From Halochromatium salexigens (GTDB lineage Bacteria; Pseudomonadota; Gammaproteobacteria; Chromatiales; Chromatiaceae), in contig NZ_NHSF01000016.1 in the NCBI RefSeq assembly GCF_016653295.1, forward strand, positions 1-45,524: a stretch of DNA of 45,524 nucleotides. The letters are read 5' to 3'. The position numbers were made by a program, and so were the translations under genes. The notes below the pieces were generated by a model that was given only the letters and a program-made list of their open reading frames with translations, was not told the origin of the DNA and did not search any database. Numbering within the stretch: position 1 is the stretch's first letter; every line of letters starts with the position of its first letter. Shown piece after piece: positions 1-8,390 of this stretch.

Positions 1-477
1 CTCGGGGGCGGGTGGGGCGCTCGCCTCGGTGGCGCCCTGTGTCGGCGGTGTCGTCTCGCGCGGTGCCGGTCGTGCGGTCCGCTCAGCCGGGCGGCTGGGC
101 TGGGCTGGCGCGCGCTCGGGCGCGCGAGCCGGGTCCTGGCTCGGCTCGCGTGCGGCTTGCGCGGGCTCGGCTGGCTGTGGCGGGCGCGCTTGGTCTTGGG
201 ACGCGGGCGCGGCTTCGGATGGAGCGGCGGCGTCGCCGTTGGTCGTGGCCTCGGCGCCAGGCTGCGCGTCATTGATCTGCTCGGGTGGGGTATAGGCATA
301 GACGCGCGTCGGTTCCGGCGCGGGGGGCGCTTCGGGCTGCGTCTCGATCGGCACCGGCTCGACGCGGGGGGCGGAGTGGCTCTCGACGATGGGTGCCGGT
401 GGTCCGCTGCGTTCCATCGACGAACAGGCGCTGAGGGCGAGCGCGAGGAGCGTGAGCACAGAAAGAGGCTTGTACAT
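1..477 (-). CDS. Pro/Ala-rich outer-membrane lipoprotein, C-terminus off the left edge (candidate PBP1b activator)
   Basis: The frame is open from the ATG at 477 to the window edge, 159 codons without a stop. The N-terminus MYKPLSVLTLLALALSAC ends in a lipobox (LSAC), so the protein should be exported, lipidated on Cys18 and probably carried to the outer membrane. Residues from about 24 to 159 are a Pro/Ala/Glu-rich, disordered linker; the folded part lies outside the window. Only 2 bases separate its ATG from the mrcB stop codon, so it is probably translationally coupled to PBP1b. Known for the family: PBP1b needs lipoprotein activators (LpoB in enterics with a Pro-rich linker, the TPR lipoprotein LpoP next to ponB in Pseudomonas). 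I infer a role of this kind from position and architecture only; a TPR domain cannot be seen here. Confidence 0.75.
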   Translation of the reverse strand, partial: MYKPLSVLTLLALALSACSSMERSGPPAPIVESHSAPRVEPVPIETQPEAPPAPEPTRVYAYTPPEQINDAQPGAEATTNGDAAAPSEAAPASQDQARPPQPAEPAQAAREPSQDPARAPERAPAQPSRPAERTARPAPRETTPPTQGATEASAPPAPE

Positions 478-479
478 GG

Positions 480-2897
480 TCAGTTGCCGTAGAAATCGCT
501 CATGAAGGGACTGGTATTGCGCGGCTCTTGGCGCTCGCGCGGTGGCGGCGGTGCAGGTTGGGGTTGCGTGTCTTGCCTGTCCTGCGGGCGTTTTGGCGCC
601 GCATCGTCACCGCGAGGTTCGCTGTCGCTGTCGCCGCCACCGCCACAGGTGGTGGCACCGGCATGGCCGCGACTGAAGGGGATGTCGCGCTGCCCGCAGG
701 CATCGGCCAGTTCGATCGAATTCGGGATCTCATCGCTCAGCGGTTGGCTGTCGATCTCGGCCATGATGTCGCCCCAGACGCGCAAGGCCCCACTGGAGCC
801 GGTCAGGCCCATCGGCTTGTTGTCATCGCGCCCGACCCAGACCACGGCCACCCGGTCACTGCTGAAGCCGGCGAACCAGCTATCGCGCATCTCGTTGGTG
901 GTGCCGGTCTTGCCGGCGACCTGCATGCCCTCGGGCAGGCGCTGCTTGAGCCAGGTGGCGGTGCCTTCCTCGACCACCTTGCGCATCGCCCATTGGGTGA
1001 GATACGCCGCATCGCTGCTCACGACCGGCTCGACTGCGAGCGGATACCGGTTGAGCGGCTGTCCGTCGGCATTGAGCACCTCGCGAATCGCGCGCAGCGG
1101 GGCACGAAAGCCACCGGCGGCGATGCTCTGGTAGACCTGCGCCAGCTCGATCGGTGGCAGCGAAACCGAGCCGAGCAACATCGAGGGCACCACCTGGATC
1201 GGACGCACCGCGCCGAGACGCTTGAGCATGCTCGCCACCTCGTCGATGCCGACCTGCAGCCCTAGGTTGATCGTCGCTAGGTTGTACGACTTGGCCAGGG
1301 CCCGATAGAGCGGCACGTTGCCGTGGACGCGGCGATTATAATTCTGCGGCGTCCACAGCTGCGTGCCCACGCGCAGGCTGATCGGCCGATCGGCGATGGG
1401 GGTGAGCAGCGAGAAGCGCTCCGGCCGCGCCAAGGCGGTGAGATAGATGACGGGCTTGATCGCCGAGCCGACCGAACGCACGGCATCCAGCGCGCGGTTG
1501 AAACCGGCGTAGTCGGTCTTGCGTCCGCCCACCAGCGCCAGCACCTCGCCCTGCGAGACCGAGGTCACCACGGCCGCCGTCTCCAGGGTTCCGGCGGGCA
1601 ACCCGCGCTGAGCATCGAGCTTGGGCATGCGCTCACCGATGGCGGCCTCGGTCTGGGTCTGCATCAAGGGGTCGAGGGTGGTGAAGATGCGCAGTCCCTC
1701 GGAGCGCAGATCGGCGTCGCGATAGTCGCGTTGCAACTGACGGCGCACCAGTTGGATGAACGCGGGATAGTCACCGGACGGCCGGGCGCCGCCCTCCTCG
1801 ATGCCGAGCGGAGCGGCCTTGGCGGCCTCGGCCTCCTCGGCACTGATGACCTGATGGTAGGCCATCAGATCGATGACCAGGTTGCGGCGCTCGGTGGCCT
1901 TCTCGGGATGGCGGCGCGGGTTGTATTCGCCCGGCCCCTTGAGCACCGCGACCAACAGGGCGACCTGGGGCACGCCGAGTTCATCGAGGTCGCGGTCGAA
2001 ATAGAAGCGGCTGGCGAGCCCAAAGCCGTGGATGCCGCGGCTGCCGTCCTGGCCGAGATAGACCTCGTTGGCATAAGCGGTGAGGATTTCTTCCTTGGAG
2101 TAGCGGCGATCGAGCAGCACCGCCATGTAGGCCTCCTTGGCCTTGCGCTCGAGGGTGCGCTCCTGGGTCAGATAGAAGTTCTTGACCAATTGCTGGGTCA
2201 GGGTGCTCGCGCCCTGCACCGTGCGCCCGGCCAGCAGGTTCTCGTAGGCGGCGCGCAGGATGCCCTTGGGGTCGATGCCGTGATGCTGATAGAAGCGGCG
2301 ATCCTCGACCGCGAGCAGGGTCTTGATCAGCATCGGGGGGAGCTGTTGGCGGCTCAGCAGGACCCGGTCTTCATTGTGCGTGGGGTAGATGCTGGCGATC
2401 AGCGCCGGGTCGAGCCGCACCAGGGCGAGGTCACGGCCGTTGTCGCCCGAGCGCATATCGGTGACGAGGCCATCGGCGATGCGTATCGCGATCCGCTGCT
2501 CGGGCTCGGCGCCATCCCAGAAGCGAAACGCCCGCGTGCGGACCAGGATGCGGTCATCGTCGACATCAAAGCTGCCGGCGCGCTCGACCTCGGCCGAGCG
2601 ACGGTACTTGAGCCGCTCGAGTTCGCCGATCAGCGCCTCCCGCGTGATCGGACGCCCGACATAGAGTTCCAAGGGACGGGCATAGACGCGCGCCGGGAGC
2701 GCCCAGCGCTGGCCCTCGAATTTCTCCCGCACGACTTCGTCGAGCTGCACGCCATAGAGCGCGAGCGCCAAGCCGCCCGCGATGAGCATGAGCAACAGGC
2801 CGCTGAACACGAAGCCGAGAAACAGGCCAAGCCCAGAGCGGCGCCGCGCTGGGCGGCGACGTTTCTTGGCGGGAGCGGTGATGTTGGGGTTGGCCAC
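480..2897 (-). CDS. mrcB: Penicillin-binding protein 1B, bifunctional glycosyltransferase/transpeptidase
   Basis: This 805-residue class A PBP polymerises lipid II and cross-links peptidoglycan at the inner membrane. A basic cytoplasmic tail (residues 11-20) precedes one membrane anchor (about 22-48). A UvrB-like (UB2H) region typical of PBP1b follows. The GT51 domain starts near 180, with the catalytic Glu198 in the VEDRRFYQHHGID motif and the QGASTLTQQLVKN motif. The transpeptidase domain carries S478-x-x-K481, S537-Y-N539 and K663-T-G. The C-terminal tail (about 745-790) is Gly/Pro/Asp-rich and looks disordered. The start is GTG at 2897. The gene follows yadH by 46 bases and is followed after 2 bases by a lipoprotein gene. 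Length and motifs fit the family well. Confidence 0.97.
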   Translation of the reverse strand: MANPNITAPAKKRRRPARRRSGLGLFLGFVFSGLLLMLIAGGLALALYGVQLDEVVREKFEGQRWALPARVYARPLELYVGRPITREALIGELERLKYRRSAEVERAGSFDVDDDRILVRTRAFRFWDGAEPEQRIAIRIADGLVTDMRSGDNGRDLALVRLDPALIASIYPTHNEDRVLLSRQQLPPMLIKTLLAVEDRRFYQHHGIDPKGILRAAYENLLAGRTVQGASTLTQQLVKNFYLTQERTLERKAKEAYMAVLLDRRYSKEEILTAYANEVYLGQDGSRGIHGFGLASRFYFDRDLDELGVPQVALLVAVLKGPGEYNPRRHPEKATERRNLVIDLMAYHQVISAEEAEAAKAAPLGIEEGGARPSGDYPAFIQLVRRQLQRDYRDADLRSEGLRIFTTLDPLMQTQTEAAIGERMPKLDAQRGLPAGTLETAAVVTSVSQGEVLALVGGRKTDYAGFNRALDAVRSVGSAIKPVIYLTALARPERFSLLTPIADRPISLRVGTQLWTPQNYNRRVHGNVPLYRALAKSYNLATINLGLQVGIDEVASMLKRLGAVRPIQVVPSMLLGSVSLPPIELAQVYQSIAAGGFRAPLRAIREVLNADGQPLNRYPLAVEPVVSSDAAYLTQWAMRKVVEEGTATWLKQRLPEGMQVAGKTGTTNEMRDSWFAGFSSDRVAVVWVGRDDNKPMGLTGSSGALRVWGDIMAEIDSQPLSDEIPNSIELADACGQRDIPFSRGHAGATTCGGGGDSDSEPRGDDAAPKRPQDRQDTQPQPAPPPPRERQEPRNTSPFMSDFYGN

Positions 2898-2943
2898 GAG
2901 GCGTGATTCCTAGGGCAGGTGCGCGCTGCGTCTGCTGCGCAGT

Positions 2944-3795
2944 TCAATGTTTGATGCCGACGCCGCGCTGCAGCAGGCTCAGACTGTAAACGCCGAGGGC
3001 GACGATGAAAAGCGCGATGATCGAGAAGGCGATGCCGAGCGGGATGTCGCTGACACCGAGCAGGCCGTAGCGGAAGGCATTGATCATGTAGAGGATGGGG
3101 TTGGCGAGCGAGAGCGTCTGCCAAGGCTCGGGGAGCAAGTCGATCGAATAGAACACCCCGCCCAGATAGGTCAATGGGGCCAGCACGAAGGTGGGGACGA
3201 TCGAGATGTCATCGAAGCTGTTGGCATAGACCGCGTTGATGAAGCCGCCGAGCGCGAACAGGATCGCGGTGAGCAACAGGATCAATAGGGTCACGGCCAG
3301 ATTGTGAATACTTAAGCTGGTGAAGAAGGCGGCGACGATCATCACCACGATGCCGACCGTCAGCCCACGCGCGACGCCACCCGAGACATAGCCGGCGAGG
3401 ATGATCCAGTTCGGGGCCGGTGACACCAACAGCTCCTCGATATAGCGCGAGAACTTACTGCTGTAGAACGAGGAGACGACATTGCTGTAGGCGTTGGTGA
3501 TCACCGCCATCAGCACCAGGCCGGGGACGATGAAATCGATGTAGGGCAAGCCCTCCATCGGGCCGATGCGATCGCCGATCAGGCGCCCGAAGATGACGAA
3601 ATAGAGCGTCGTGGTGATCGCCGAGGGCAGGATGGTCTGCACCCAGATGCGCGAGAAGCGCATCACCTCCTTGCTGAACAGGGTCATGAAGGTGATGCGG
3701 TAGCGGCGCCAGCGGTTGCCCTCGACCAGCGGGGCTTGCGCTTGCCGGGGATCTTGCATGGACTGTTGGTCGGGATTCTGTCTGATCTTGCTCAT
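2944..3795 (-). CDS. yadH: ABC-2 type transporter permease (YadH-like)
   Basis: The 283-residue protein is a membrane subunit of an ABC-2 exporter. After a polar N-terminus of about 30 residues it has roughly six hydrophobic segments, including TILPSAITTTLYFVIFG near 55 and a last helix near 255. The LGGVFYSIDLLPEPWQ stretch near 215 is typical of the YadH/NodJ-like branch. Its ATG overlaps the stop of the ATPase gene by 4 bases, so the two form one translational unit. The substrate is not known; in enterics YadGH is an orphan exporter. Placement directly before mrcB is a hint, no more, at a cell-envelope role. Confidence 0.9.
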   Translation of the reverse strand: MSKIRQNPDQQSMQDPRQAQAPLVEGNRWRRYRITFMTLFSKEVMRFSRIWVQTILPSAITTTLYFVIFGRLIGDRIGPMEGLPYIDFIVPGLVLMAVITNAYSNVVSSFYSSKFSRYIEELLVSPAPNWIILAGYVSGGVARGLTVGIVVMIVAAFFTSLSIHNLAVTLLILLLTAILFALGGFINAVYANSFDDISIVPTFVLAPLTYLGGVFYSIDLLPEPWQTLSLANPILYMINAFRYGLLGVSDIPLGIAFSIIALFIVALGVYSLSLLQRGVGIKH

Positions 3796-4718
3796 CGTGC
3801 CGCCTCGCGTCCTGCGTCGACGCGATCGAGAAAGAGCTTCTCGAGTCGGTTCTGTTTGTTGCGCAGGCTGAGCACTTCGATGCCGTGGTGCGAGAGGGCC
3901 TCGAACAGGCCGTTGAGGGTATGCTCGCGATCGATCTGCACCTCGAGCGTGCTCTCGTCGATGTGCTCGATCATGAACGCGCCGAGATCGGGCAACTGGC
4001 CAAGGCGCCCCTTGAGATTGAGCACGAAGGTCTCGGCATGCAGCTCACCGAGCAGGGTGGCGATATCGGAGCGGGCCTGGATGCGTCCCTGATCGATGAT
4101 GGCGAGATGGCGGCAGAGGCTTTCTGCCTCTTCCAGATAATGGGTGGTGAGGATGATGGTCGTGCCCCCGGCGTTGATCTCACGCATGAAGCCCCACATG
4201 GCGCGCCGAATCTCGATATCGACCCCGGCGGTGGGCTCGTCGAGGATCACCAGCCGCGGCCGATGCACCAGCGCGCGGGCGATCATCAAGCGACGCTTCA
4301 TGCCGCCGGAGAGCAGGCGCATCTCGGTCTCGCGCCGATCCCAGAGATCGAGCTTGCGCAGCAGCATCTCGGCGCGCTCGCGGGCCTCCTTGCGCGGTAC
4401 GCCGAAGTAGCCGGCCTGATTCAGCACCACCTCGATCACCGGCAGGAAGAGATTGAAATTGAACTCCTGCGGGACGACGCCGATGTTGGCGCGCACGGCT
4501 TGCGGCTCATGGTCCAGATCGTGGCCGAAGACGTCGACCCGCCCACCGCTCTTGCGCACCAGCGAGGTGATGATGCCGATCAGCGTCGATTTGCCGGCGC
4601 CATTGGGGCCGAGCAGGGCGAAGAAGTCGCCGGCCTCGACCTCGAGGTCGACATCTTGCAGAGCCTGGAGGCCATTGCCATAGGTCTTGTTGAGGCGGTG
4701 GACGCTGAGTGCAGTCAT
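3792..4718 (-). CDS. yadG: ABC transporter ATP-binding protein (YadG-like)
   Basis: This is the ATPase partner of the adjacent permease. From the ATG at 4718 it is 308 residues long, the usual YadG length; a longer open frame upstream to 4871 has no family similarity and runs through the promoter region. The Walker A motif is GPNGAGKST, the signature is LSGGMKRR, and Walker B is RLVILDEPTAGVD followed by the switch histidine in TTHYLEE. The C-terminal 80 residues are the accessory region seen in this branch. It overlaps yadH by 4 bases and starts a likely operon yadG-yadH-mrcB-lipoprotein. It is divergent from the HEXXH gene, with 96 bases between the two starts. Confidence 0.92.
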   Translation of the reverse strand: MTALSVHRLNKTYGNGLQALQDVDLEVEAGDFFALLGPNGAGKSTLIGIITSLVRKSGGRVDVFGHDLDHEPQAVRANIGVVPQEFNFNLFLPVIEVVLNQAGYFGVPRKEARERAEMLLRKLDLWDRRETEMRLLSGGMKRRLMIARALVHRPRLVILDEPTAGVDIEIRRAMWGFMREINAGGTTIILTTHYLEEAESLCRHLAIIDQGRIQARSDIATLLGELHAETFVLNLKGRLGQLPDLGAFMIEHIDESTLEVQIDREHTLNGLFEALSHHGIEVLSLRNKQNRLEKLFLDRVDAGREAAR

Positions 4719-4814
4719 GCGATAAGACGTGTGTGCAAAGCCGCCTACGCTAGCACGTTCAGCCCGATTGGTTGCAACTGCCGTCGCTTGTCCAAGAGAG
4801 AGATTGAGGGTCCG

Positions 4815-5297
4815 ATGCTCCATTACCGCGAACACCGTGATGAAATCGACGCGCTGCTGCGCCAGCTCCAACCGCTACAGCCGCTGCGGGTCGAGCCGGG
4901 CGCGGCGATTCCGGGCTCCTTTTGGGGCGCGCCCGAGGCCGGCTTGATCAGCCCCTTCATCTATCTGCGCGACGATACGCCGGTGCATTCGGCGCTGCAC
5001 GAGGCCGCGCATTTCGTCTGCATGGATGGCGCGCGGCGCGCAGCGCTGCATACCGATGCCGGTGGCGATGTCGCCGAGGAGGATGCGGTCTGCGTGCTGC
5101 AGGTGCTGATGGCGGAGCAGCTGCCGAGGGTGGGGCCTGAGCGCCTGTTCGCCGATATGGATGCCTGGGGCTACAGTTTTCGGCTCGGCAGCACTGCGGC
5201 TTGGTTCGAGCAGGACGCCGAGGAGGCGCGCGCCTGGCTGCGGCACCATGGACTCATCGATGTCAACGCGCGCCCGACCTGGCGGCTGCGGACCTGA
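4815..5297 (+). CDS. Uncharacterised protein with HEXXH motif
   Basis: The 160-residue product has no signal peptide and no membrane segment. It contains H62-E-A-A-H66 in the context ALHEAAHFVCMDG, the signature of a zinc or iron site, and a cluster E88-E-D90 about 20 residues later that could give a third ligand. The general layout (small cytoplasmic protein, LHExAH, then an acidic cluster) recalls the EF-P hydroxylase EpmC/YfcM group, where IHEISHW occupies the same place, but the rest of the sequence does not obviously match, so I give no function. The ATG at 4815 is chosen because homology-like, ordered sequence begins there and it lies just downstream of the divergent yadG promoter region. 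Confidence 0.75.
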   Translation: MLHYREHRDEIDALLRQLQPLQPLRVEPGAAIPGSFWGAPEAGLISPFIYLRDDTPVHSALHEAAHFVCMDGARRAALHTDAGGDVAEEDAVCVLQVLMAEQLPRVGPERLFADMDAWGYSFRLGSTAAWFEQDAEEARAWLRHHGLIDVNARPTWRLRT

Positions 5298-5307
5298 TGC
5301 GAACCGC

Positions 5308-5313
5308 TATAAT
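5308..5313 (+). promoter_or_regulatory. Perfect TATAAT -10 box upstream of the Hsp20-like gene
   Basis: The hexamer TATAAT stands alone in otherwise GC-rich sequence, 49 bases before the ATG at 5363. No convincing -35 is seen at 16-18 bases upstream, and the expected transcription start (about 5320) falls inside the 5' arm of the hairpin described next, so the two signals do not fit together easily. Confidence 0.4.
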
Positions 5314-5353
5314 CCCTCCCAACCACTTGCCTGCTTTGCGCTTTTTGGGAGGG
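5314..5353 (+). promoter_or_regulatory. Hairpin that pairs the Shine-Dalgarno sequence of the Hsp20-like gene
   Basis: CCCTCCCAA (5314-5322) is perfectly complementary to TTGGGAGGG (5345-5353), with a 22-base loop. The 3' arm contains the only good ribosome binding site (GGGAGG, 5347-5352), placed 10 bases before the ATG at 5363. In RNA that includes both arms, the site would be closed. Small heat-shock genes are the classic hosts of RNA thermometers (ROSE, fourU types), although these stems usually carry mismatches and this one has none. A transcription terminator for the upstream gene is less likely because no T-run follows. Confidence 0.5.
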
Positions 5354-5362
5354 TTTCCACCG

Positions 5363-5956
5363 ATGACACGCTGCTTGACGACTGCCGCGCTTGGCGCCGG
5401 CGGCCTATTCGCCGGACTCCTGCTGCTCACCACGGTCGCCGTTGCCGGCACGCCCTATGGCCCGCCTATGATGCCGGCGCATGGCCCGCTTACGCCGGCG
5501 CATGGCCCGCTTACGCCGGCGTATGGCCCGCCCACGCCGGTGTATAGCCCACCCATGCAGGCGTTCGGGCCCGCTGACACGACGGCGAGTAGCGCTGCCC
5601 ACTCCAGCCCTCGACCTCATCCGGGACGGATTCGGATGCGGCAGGAACGCACCGAGGATCAGTACCTGTTGATCATCGATCTCGAGGGTCTGCCGCCGGA
5701 GCATGTCGAGATCCGCCCGTTTGGCCGCAGCCTGATGGTGCGCACCCGTGTCGATGCCCGCACGCATCGGTCCGAGTCGTTCGACGATGGGCGTGGCTAT
5801 CGCGAGAGCTACCGCATCTCGACCGGCAGCCGCACGCGCCGACTGCCGGTGCCGCCGGATGGCGATCTCGCCAGGCTCGAGCGCGTGGATAGCGAGCAGC
5901 AGGTGCGGGTGACGATCCCGCGCGCTGCCGCTCAGGCCGCGCCGTCTTGGCGCTAA
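5363..5956 (+). CDS. Exported Hsp20/alpha-crystallin-like protein
   Basis: The 197-residue protein begins with a signal peptide (hydrophobic about 8-27, cleavage likely after AVA-28), so it should act outside the cytoplasm. Residues 38-65 are a Pro/His/Tyr-rich linker made of seven-residue repeats (PAHGPLT and variants). Residues about 90-187 look like an alpha-crystallin domain: RMRQERTEDQYLLIIDLEGL, then HVEIRPFGRSLMVRT, then ESYRISTGSRTRRLPVP, ending in VRVTIPRA, the usual last strands of Hsp20 proteins. ATG 5363 is chosen for the ribosome binding site and the signal peptide. Most Hsp20 proteins are cytoplasmic chaperones, so export is unusual. It lies 25 bases before mtaB. Confidence 0.8.
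   Translation: MTRCLTTAALGAGGLFAGLLLLTTVAVAGTPYGPPMMPAHGPLTPAHGPLTPAYGPPTPVYSPPMQAFGPADTTASSAAHSSPRPHPGRIRMRQERTEDQYLLIIDLEGLPPEHVEIRPFGRSLMVRTRVDARTHRSESFDDGRGYRESYRISTGSRTRRLPVPPDGDLARLERVDSEQQVRVTIPRAAAQAAPSWR
5474..5557 (+). repeat. Four 21-bp tandem repeats in the Hsp20-like linker
   Basis: Units at 5474-5494, 5495-5515, 5516-5536 and 5537-5557 follow each other without spacer. The first two are identical and the last two diverge by a few bases. Each encodes seven residues (P-x-x-G/S-P-x-T/M), so changes in copy number would keep the frame and only alter linker length. Confidence 0.9.
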
Positions 5957-5981
5957 GGCGCTCAGCCCTGGATCGACCGAC

Positions 5982-7304
5982 GTGCGCGTCAGGCTGAGTA
6001 CCCTGGGTTGTCGCCTGAACGAGGCCGAACTCGCGGGTTGGTCACGCGCGTTCGAGGCGCGTGGCTGTCGCCTCAGCGGCGAGGGTGAGGCGGCTGATCT
6101 GATCGTGGTCAACACCTGCGCGGTGACCGCCGAGGCGGTGCGCAAGTCACGCAAACTGTTACGTCGGTTGCAGCGTGAGCACCCGCGCGCGCGCACCGTG
6201 GTGAGTGGTTGCGCGGTCTCGCTGGAGCAGGAACCGTTCGGTGAGCTGGGCGTCGATCTGGTGGTGCCAAATCAGGACAAGGATCACTTGGTCTCGATCG
6301 CGCAGCAGGCCCTGGCATTGCCATTGATGCCCGAGGCCGCGACCGAGCCCGGCGCGGCGGCGTTGTTCGCGCGCGGGCGGCAGCGCGCCTTCATCAAGAT
6401 CCAGGACGGCTGCCGCTATCAATGCAGCTTCTGTATCACCACCCGCGCGCGCGGCGCCGAGCGCAGTCGGCCGCTCGCCGAGGTCTGCCACGAGATCGAC
6501 CAGCTCGTGGCCGATGGCGTGCAAGAGGTGGTCCTGACCGGGGTACACGCCGCCGGCTATGGGAGCGATTGCGGCGCGAGCCTGAGCGAGCTGCTGGCCG
6601 CCGTACTCGCCGAGACCGAAGTGGCGCGGGTGCGTCTCGGCTCGGTCGAGCCCTGGGGGCTGCCGGAGCACTTTTGGGCGCTGTTCGAGAACCCGCGCCT
6701 GATGCCGCATCTGCACCTACCGCTGCAGAGCGGGGCCGACAGCCTGCTCAAGCGCATGGCGCGACGGTGCAAGACCGCCGAGTTCGCGCGCTTGGTCGAG
6801 ACCGCGCGCGCGGCCGTGCCCAACCTCAATATCACCACCGATCTCATCGTCGGCTTCCCCGGCGAGAGCGATGCCGAATGGGCCCAGACCTTGGCCTTCG
6901 TCGAAGCGATCGGCTTCGGCGATCTGCACATCTTCAGTTATTCACCGCGACCGGGCACCGCCGCCGCCGAGATGCCCAATCAGGTGGCGAGCGAGGTAAA
7001 ACGCGCGCGCGGCCGCGAGCTGCACGCGCTGGCACGCAGGCTTAAGCGAGCCTGGCTAGAGCGGCAGGTTGGTTCGGTACAGCCAGTCCTTGTGGAGGGG
7101 TTGGTGAACGGGGACGATGCGTCGTCCCGGGTCGGCTATACACCAGACTATCTTCAGGTACGTCTGGCAACGGCGGGCGCTGATTTGAGTAACCGGATCA
7201 TTCCAGTACGTATCGATGGGGTGTTGGATCGCCCGGGCGATTGCCTGCTGCGTGGGCTGCCGGTCGAGCAGTGGGTCGTGCGGCATGTAGAGCGGCTGCC
7301 TTGA
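5982..7304 (+). CDS. mtaB: tRNA t6A37 methylthiotransferase, MtaB type (radical SAM)
   Basis: The 440-residue enzyme adds a methylthio group to t6A at position 37 of tRNAs. The N-terminal UPF0004 domain has the three cluster cysteines in [18 protein letters not shown] and VSGCAVS. The radical SAM motif C144-x3-C148-x2-C151 follows, then GSVEPWG and the LPLQSGAD block, and a TRAM-like C-terminus. The short Asn-rich spacing of MiaB is absent, which together with LGCRLNEAE favours MtaB over MiaB or RimO. The start is GTG at 5982. It sits in a plus-strand run between the Hsp20-like gene and a cation antiporter-like gene. Confidence 0.92.
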   Translation: MRVRLSTLGCRLNEAELAGWSRAFEARGCRLSGEGEAADLIVVNTCAVTAEAVRKSRKLLRRLQREHPRARTVVSGCAVSLEQEPFGELGVDLVVPNQDKDHLVSIAQQALALPLMPEAATEPGAAALFARGRQRAFIKIQDGCRYQCSFCITTRARGAERSRPLAEVCHEIDQLVADGVQEVVLTGVHAAGYGSDCGASLSELLAAVLAETEVARVRLGSVEPWGLPEHFWALFENPRLMPHLHLPLQSGADSLLKRMARRCKTAEFARLVETARAAVPNLNITTDLIVGFPGESDAEWAQTLAFVEAIGFGDLHIFSYSPRPGTAAAEMPNQVASEVKRARGRELHALARRLKRAWLERQVGSVQPVLVEGLVNGDDASSRVGYTPDYLQVRLATAGADLSNRIIPVRIDGVLDRPGDCLLRGLPVEQWVVRHVERLP

Positions 7305-7324
7305 GCGCCCAGGCGCTGGGTAAC

Positions 7325-8359
7325 ATGGCCCCCGATCAGCTCTCGCTACCCTTAACGCTGCTGCTGTTCGGCGGTGGCAGCCTGGTGATCGCACTCGTCG
7401 GCTCGCGGCTGACGCGCATCGCCGATCGCCTTGCCGACCACACCGGTCTCGGTGAGGCGGTGTTCGGTGCCGTGCTGTTGGGCGCCGTGACCTCGTTGCC
7501 CGGTAGCGTCGCTTCGATCACCACGGCTTTGGCTGGGCGTGCCGATCTAGCCGTGGGTAATGCGGTGGGCGGGATTGCGGCGCAAACGGCTTTCCTCGTG
7601 GTGGCGGATGTCGTCTACCGGCGTGCTAATCTCGAGCATGCTGCGGCCTCGGTGACCAACATGATCAATGGCGCGCTGCTCTGCGCGCTGCTATCGCTGC
7701 CGGTGTTGGCCGCGACCGGCCCGGAGATCAGCCTGTGGGGCGTGCATCCAGCCTCGCTGATCATCCTTTTGCTCTATGCGCTTGGGTTGCGACTCGCCTC
7801 CCAAACCCAACAGGCGCCAGGCTGGGCGCCAGTGCGCACGGCGCTGACCCTGGAGGATGAGCCTAGCGAGGCGCCTGCGTCGAGCGCGGATGTGGGCTGG
7901 TGCCTTTGGGGCGCCTTCCTGCTCGCGGCGGCAACAGTGGCGGTGGCGGGTTGGTTGGTCGGCGTTTCCGGGATTGCGTTGGTGCGCCACACCGGACTCT
8001 CCGAAACCTTGGTTGGCAGTCTATTTACCGCAGTTGCGACCTCGTTACCGGAGCTGGTCACCACCGTGGCTGCGGTGCGACAGGGGGCGCTGACGTTGGC
8101 TGTTGGTGGCATCATCGGTGGCAATACCTTCGATGCCTTATTCCTAGTCGCGGCTGATGTTGCCTACCGCGAGGGCTCCATCTATCACGCGATCAGCGCG
8201 CAGCCGCTGTTCATCATCAGTCTGACCATCCTCCTCACGGCGATCTTGCTGATGGGACTGATCCGTCGCGAGCGGCGTGGTGTCGCCAATATCGGTTTCG
8301 AGAGCGCCGCGGTGCTTGTCTTTTACTTGGCCGGTATGGCCACCTTGGTTGCTTGGTGA
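7325..8359 (+). CDS. Ca2+/cation antiporter (CaCA)-like membrane protein
   Basis: The 344-residue protein has about ten hydrophobic segments arranged as two inverted repeats, the architecture of the sodium/calcium exchanger family. The first repeat has [20 protein letters not shown] and the second [20 protein letters not shown], the paired alpha-repeats that form the ion path. The second keeps the acidic residue (SLPE) while the first has Gly (SLPG), and NAVGG/GGNTFDA replaces the usual GSN pairs, so ion specificity is uncertain. A polar cytoplasmic loop lies near residues 170-190. The ATG at 7325 follows mtaB by 20 bases. Inner-membrane location is certain; calcium transport is an inference from the family. 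Confidence 0.85.
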   Translation: MAPDQLSLPLTLLLFGGGSLVIALVGSRLTRIADRLADHTGLGEAVFGAVLLGAVTSLPGSVASITTALAGRADLAVGNAVGGIAAQTAFLVVADVVYRRANLEHAAASVTNMINGALLCALLSLPVLAATGPEISLWGVHPASLIILLLYALGLRLASQTQQAPGWAPVRTALTLEDEPSEAPASSADVGWCLWGAFLLAAATVAVAGWLVGVSGIALVRHTGLSETLVGSLFTAVATSLPELVTTVAAVRQGALTLAVGGIIGGNTFDALFLVAADVAYREGSIYHAISAQPLFIISLTILLTAILLMGLIRRERRGVANIGFESAAVLVFYLAGMATLVAW

Positions 8360-8390
8360 GAGGATGCGCTCGGATGGAGGACGCGAGACG

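Noticed and set aside
1-492. Plus-strand frames of 87-111 codons at the left edge
   Set aside because: They are Arg/Gly/Trp-rich products of the reverse of a Pro/Ala-rich lipoprotein linker; the minus strand has a lipobox and operon context.
1323-2906. Long open frame (527 codons) on the plus strand opposite mrcB
   Set aside because: It lies wholly antisense to a certain PBP1b gene, has biased Gly/Asp/His/Leu composition typical of reverse frames in GC-rich DNA, and shows no family motif.
4719-4871. N-terminal extension of the YadG frame by 51 residues
   Set aside because: The extension has no family similarity, overlaps the start of the divergent gene, and the internal ATG at 4718 gives the standard 308-residue length.
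5474-5557. Tandem repeats considered as a CRISPR array or mobile repeat
   Set aside because: Units are 21 bp with no spacers and encode a regular heptapeptide in frame with a secreted protein.
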